64,000 nucleotides of DNA from Phalacrocorax aristotelis (Eukaryota; Chordata; Aves; Suliformes; Phalacrocoracidae). The position numbers and the translations under genes are program-made. Below, one piece after another: positions 63,966 through 64,000 of the stretch (the stretch's first letter is position 1; every line of letters starts with the position of its first letter). The notes beneath the pieces were generated by a model. That model did not search any database and had not been told where the DNA came from. It saw only the letters and a list, made by a program, of their open reading frames with translations. The stretch is taken from NCBI RefSeq assembly GCF_949628215.1, contig NC_134278.1, forward strand, positions 37,962,115 through 38,026,114, in the 5' to 3' direction.

Positions 63966-64000
63966 CTACATCATCGTTGCCAAAGATACAGTGGGCCTCT
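63966..64000 (-). other. Candidate exon 3' end with GTAAGT donor, cut by window edge
   Basis: On the minus strand the last 35 bases of the window read into GATGTAG|GTAAGTATTTG, an optimal 5' splice site. Only one of the three frames is open up to the donor. It encodes EAHCIFGNDDV plus one spare base (phase 1 exit). The other two frames stop within the 35 nt. The block has two CpG-bearing codons and looks less AT-rich than the adjacent sequence. If real, the window to its left is at least partly an intron of a minus-strand gene, and the phase is compatible with the candidate at 23709-23834. The upstream part is outside the window, so neither gene nor exon start can be given. An AGGTAAGT octamer alone is expected about twice by chance here. 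Confidence 0.35.

Overview
This is AT-rich, CpG-poor vertebrate nuclear DNA and almost certainly comes from a bird. Two repeat classes point that way. One is a solo LTR at 7221-7802 that follows, nearly end to end, the very common avian endogenous-retrovirus LTR. The other is a set of CR1 LINE fossils at 12.1, 22.5, 46.1-46.6 and 51.65-54.56 kb. No SINEs or L1 of mammalian type were seen. These family assignments come from recognising the sequences; no repeat database was searched.

No complete protein-coding gene is visible. The longest ATG-started frame is about 162 codons (62014-62502, +) and looks like a chance frame. There is no tRNA, rRNA, CRISPR or bacterial-type operon structure. The window reads as intergenic DNA or the inside of very long introns. 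A few minus-strand stretches combine good splice signals with an open, protein-like frame: 63966-64000, running off the right edge at a strong GTAAGT donor; 42052-42120, with a strong acceptor and a stop; and 23709-23834 with 23339-23408. They are listed as low-confidence exon candidates and no gene is named.

Layout. 1-7220: unique sequence and simple repeats. 7221-7802: solo LTR. 7803-22460: mostly unique, with an old CR1 fragment (12.1 kb) and a perfect 24-bp palindrome (16.44 kb). 22465-22760: CR1 3' end, plus strand. 23.3-23.8 kb: candidate exon pair. 24-46 kb: unique AT-rich DNA with microsatellites, a 24-bp inverted repeat (38.84 kb) and a candidate terminal exon (42.1 kb). 46100-46570: old CR1, minus strand. 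49.6-54.56 kb: a dense LINE graveyard with a CR1 endonuclease fossil, then a plus-strand CR1 split by a second CR1 inserted in the opposite direction. 54.6-64 kb: unique sequence with a G17-C-A14 homopolymer block, ending at the candidate exon.

The most informative structure is the CR1-in-CR1 nest at 51.65-54.56 kb, which gives a relative insertion order. No previously undescribed system could be demonstrated. The best leads are the candidate exons and the perfect palindromes.
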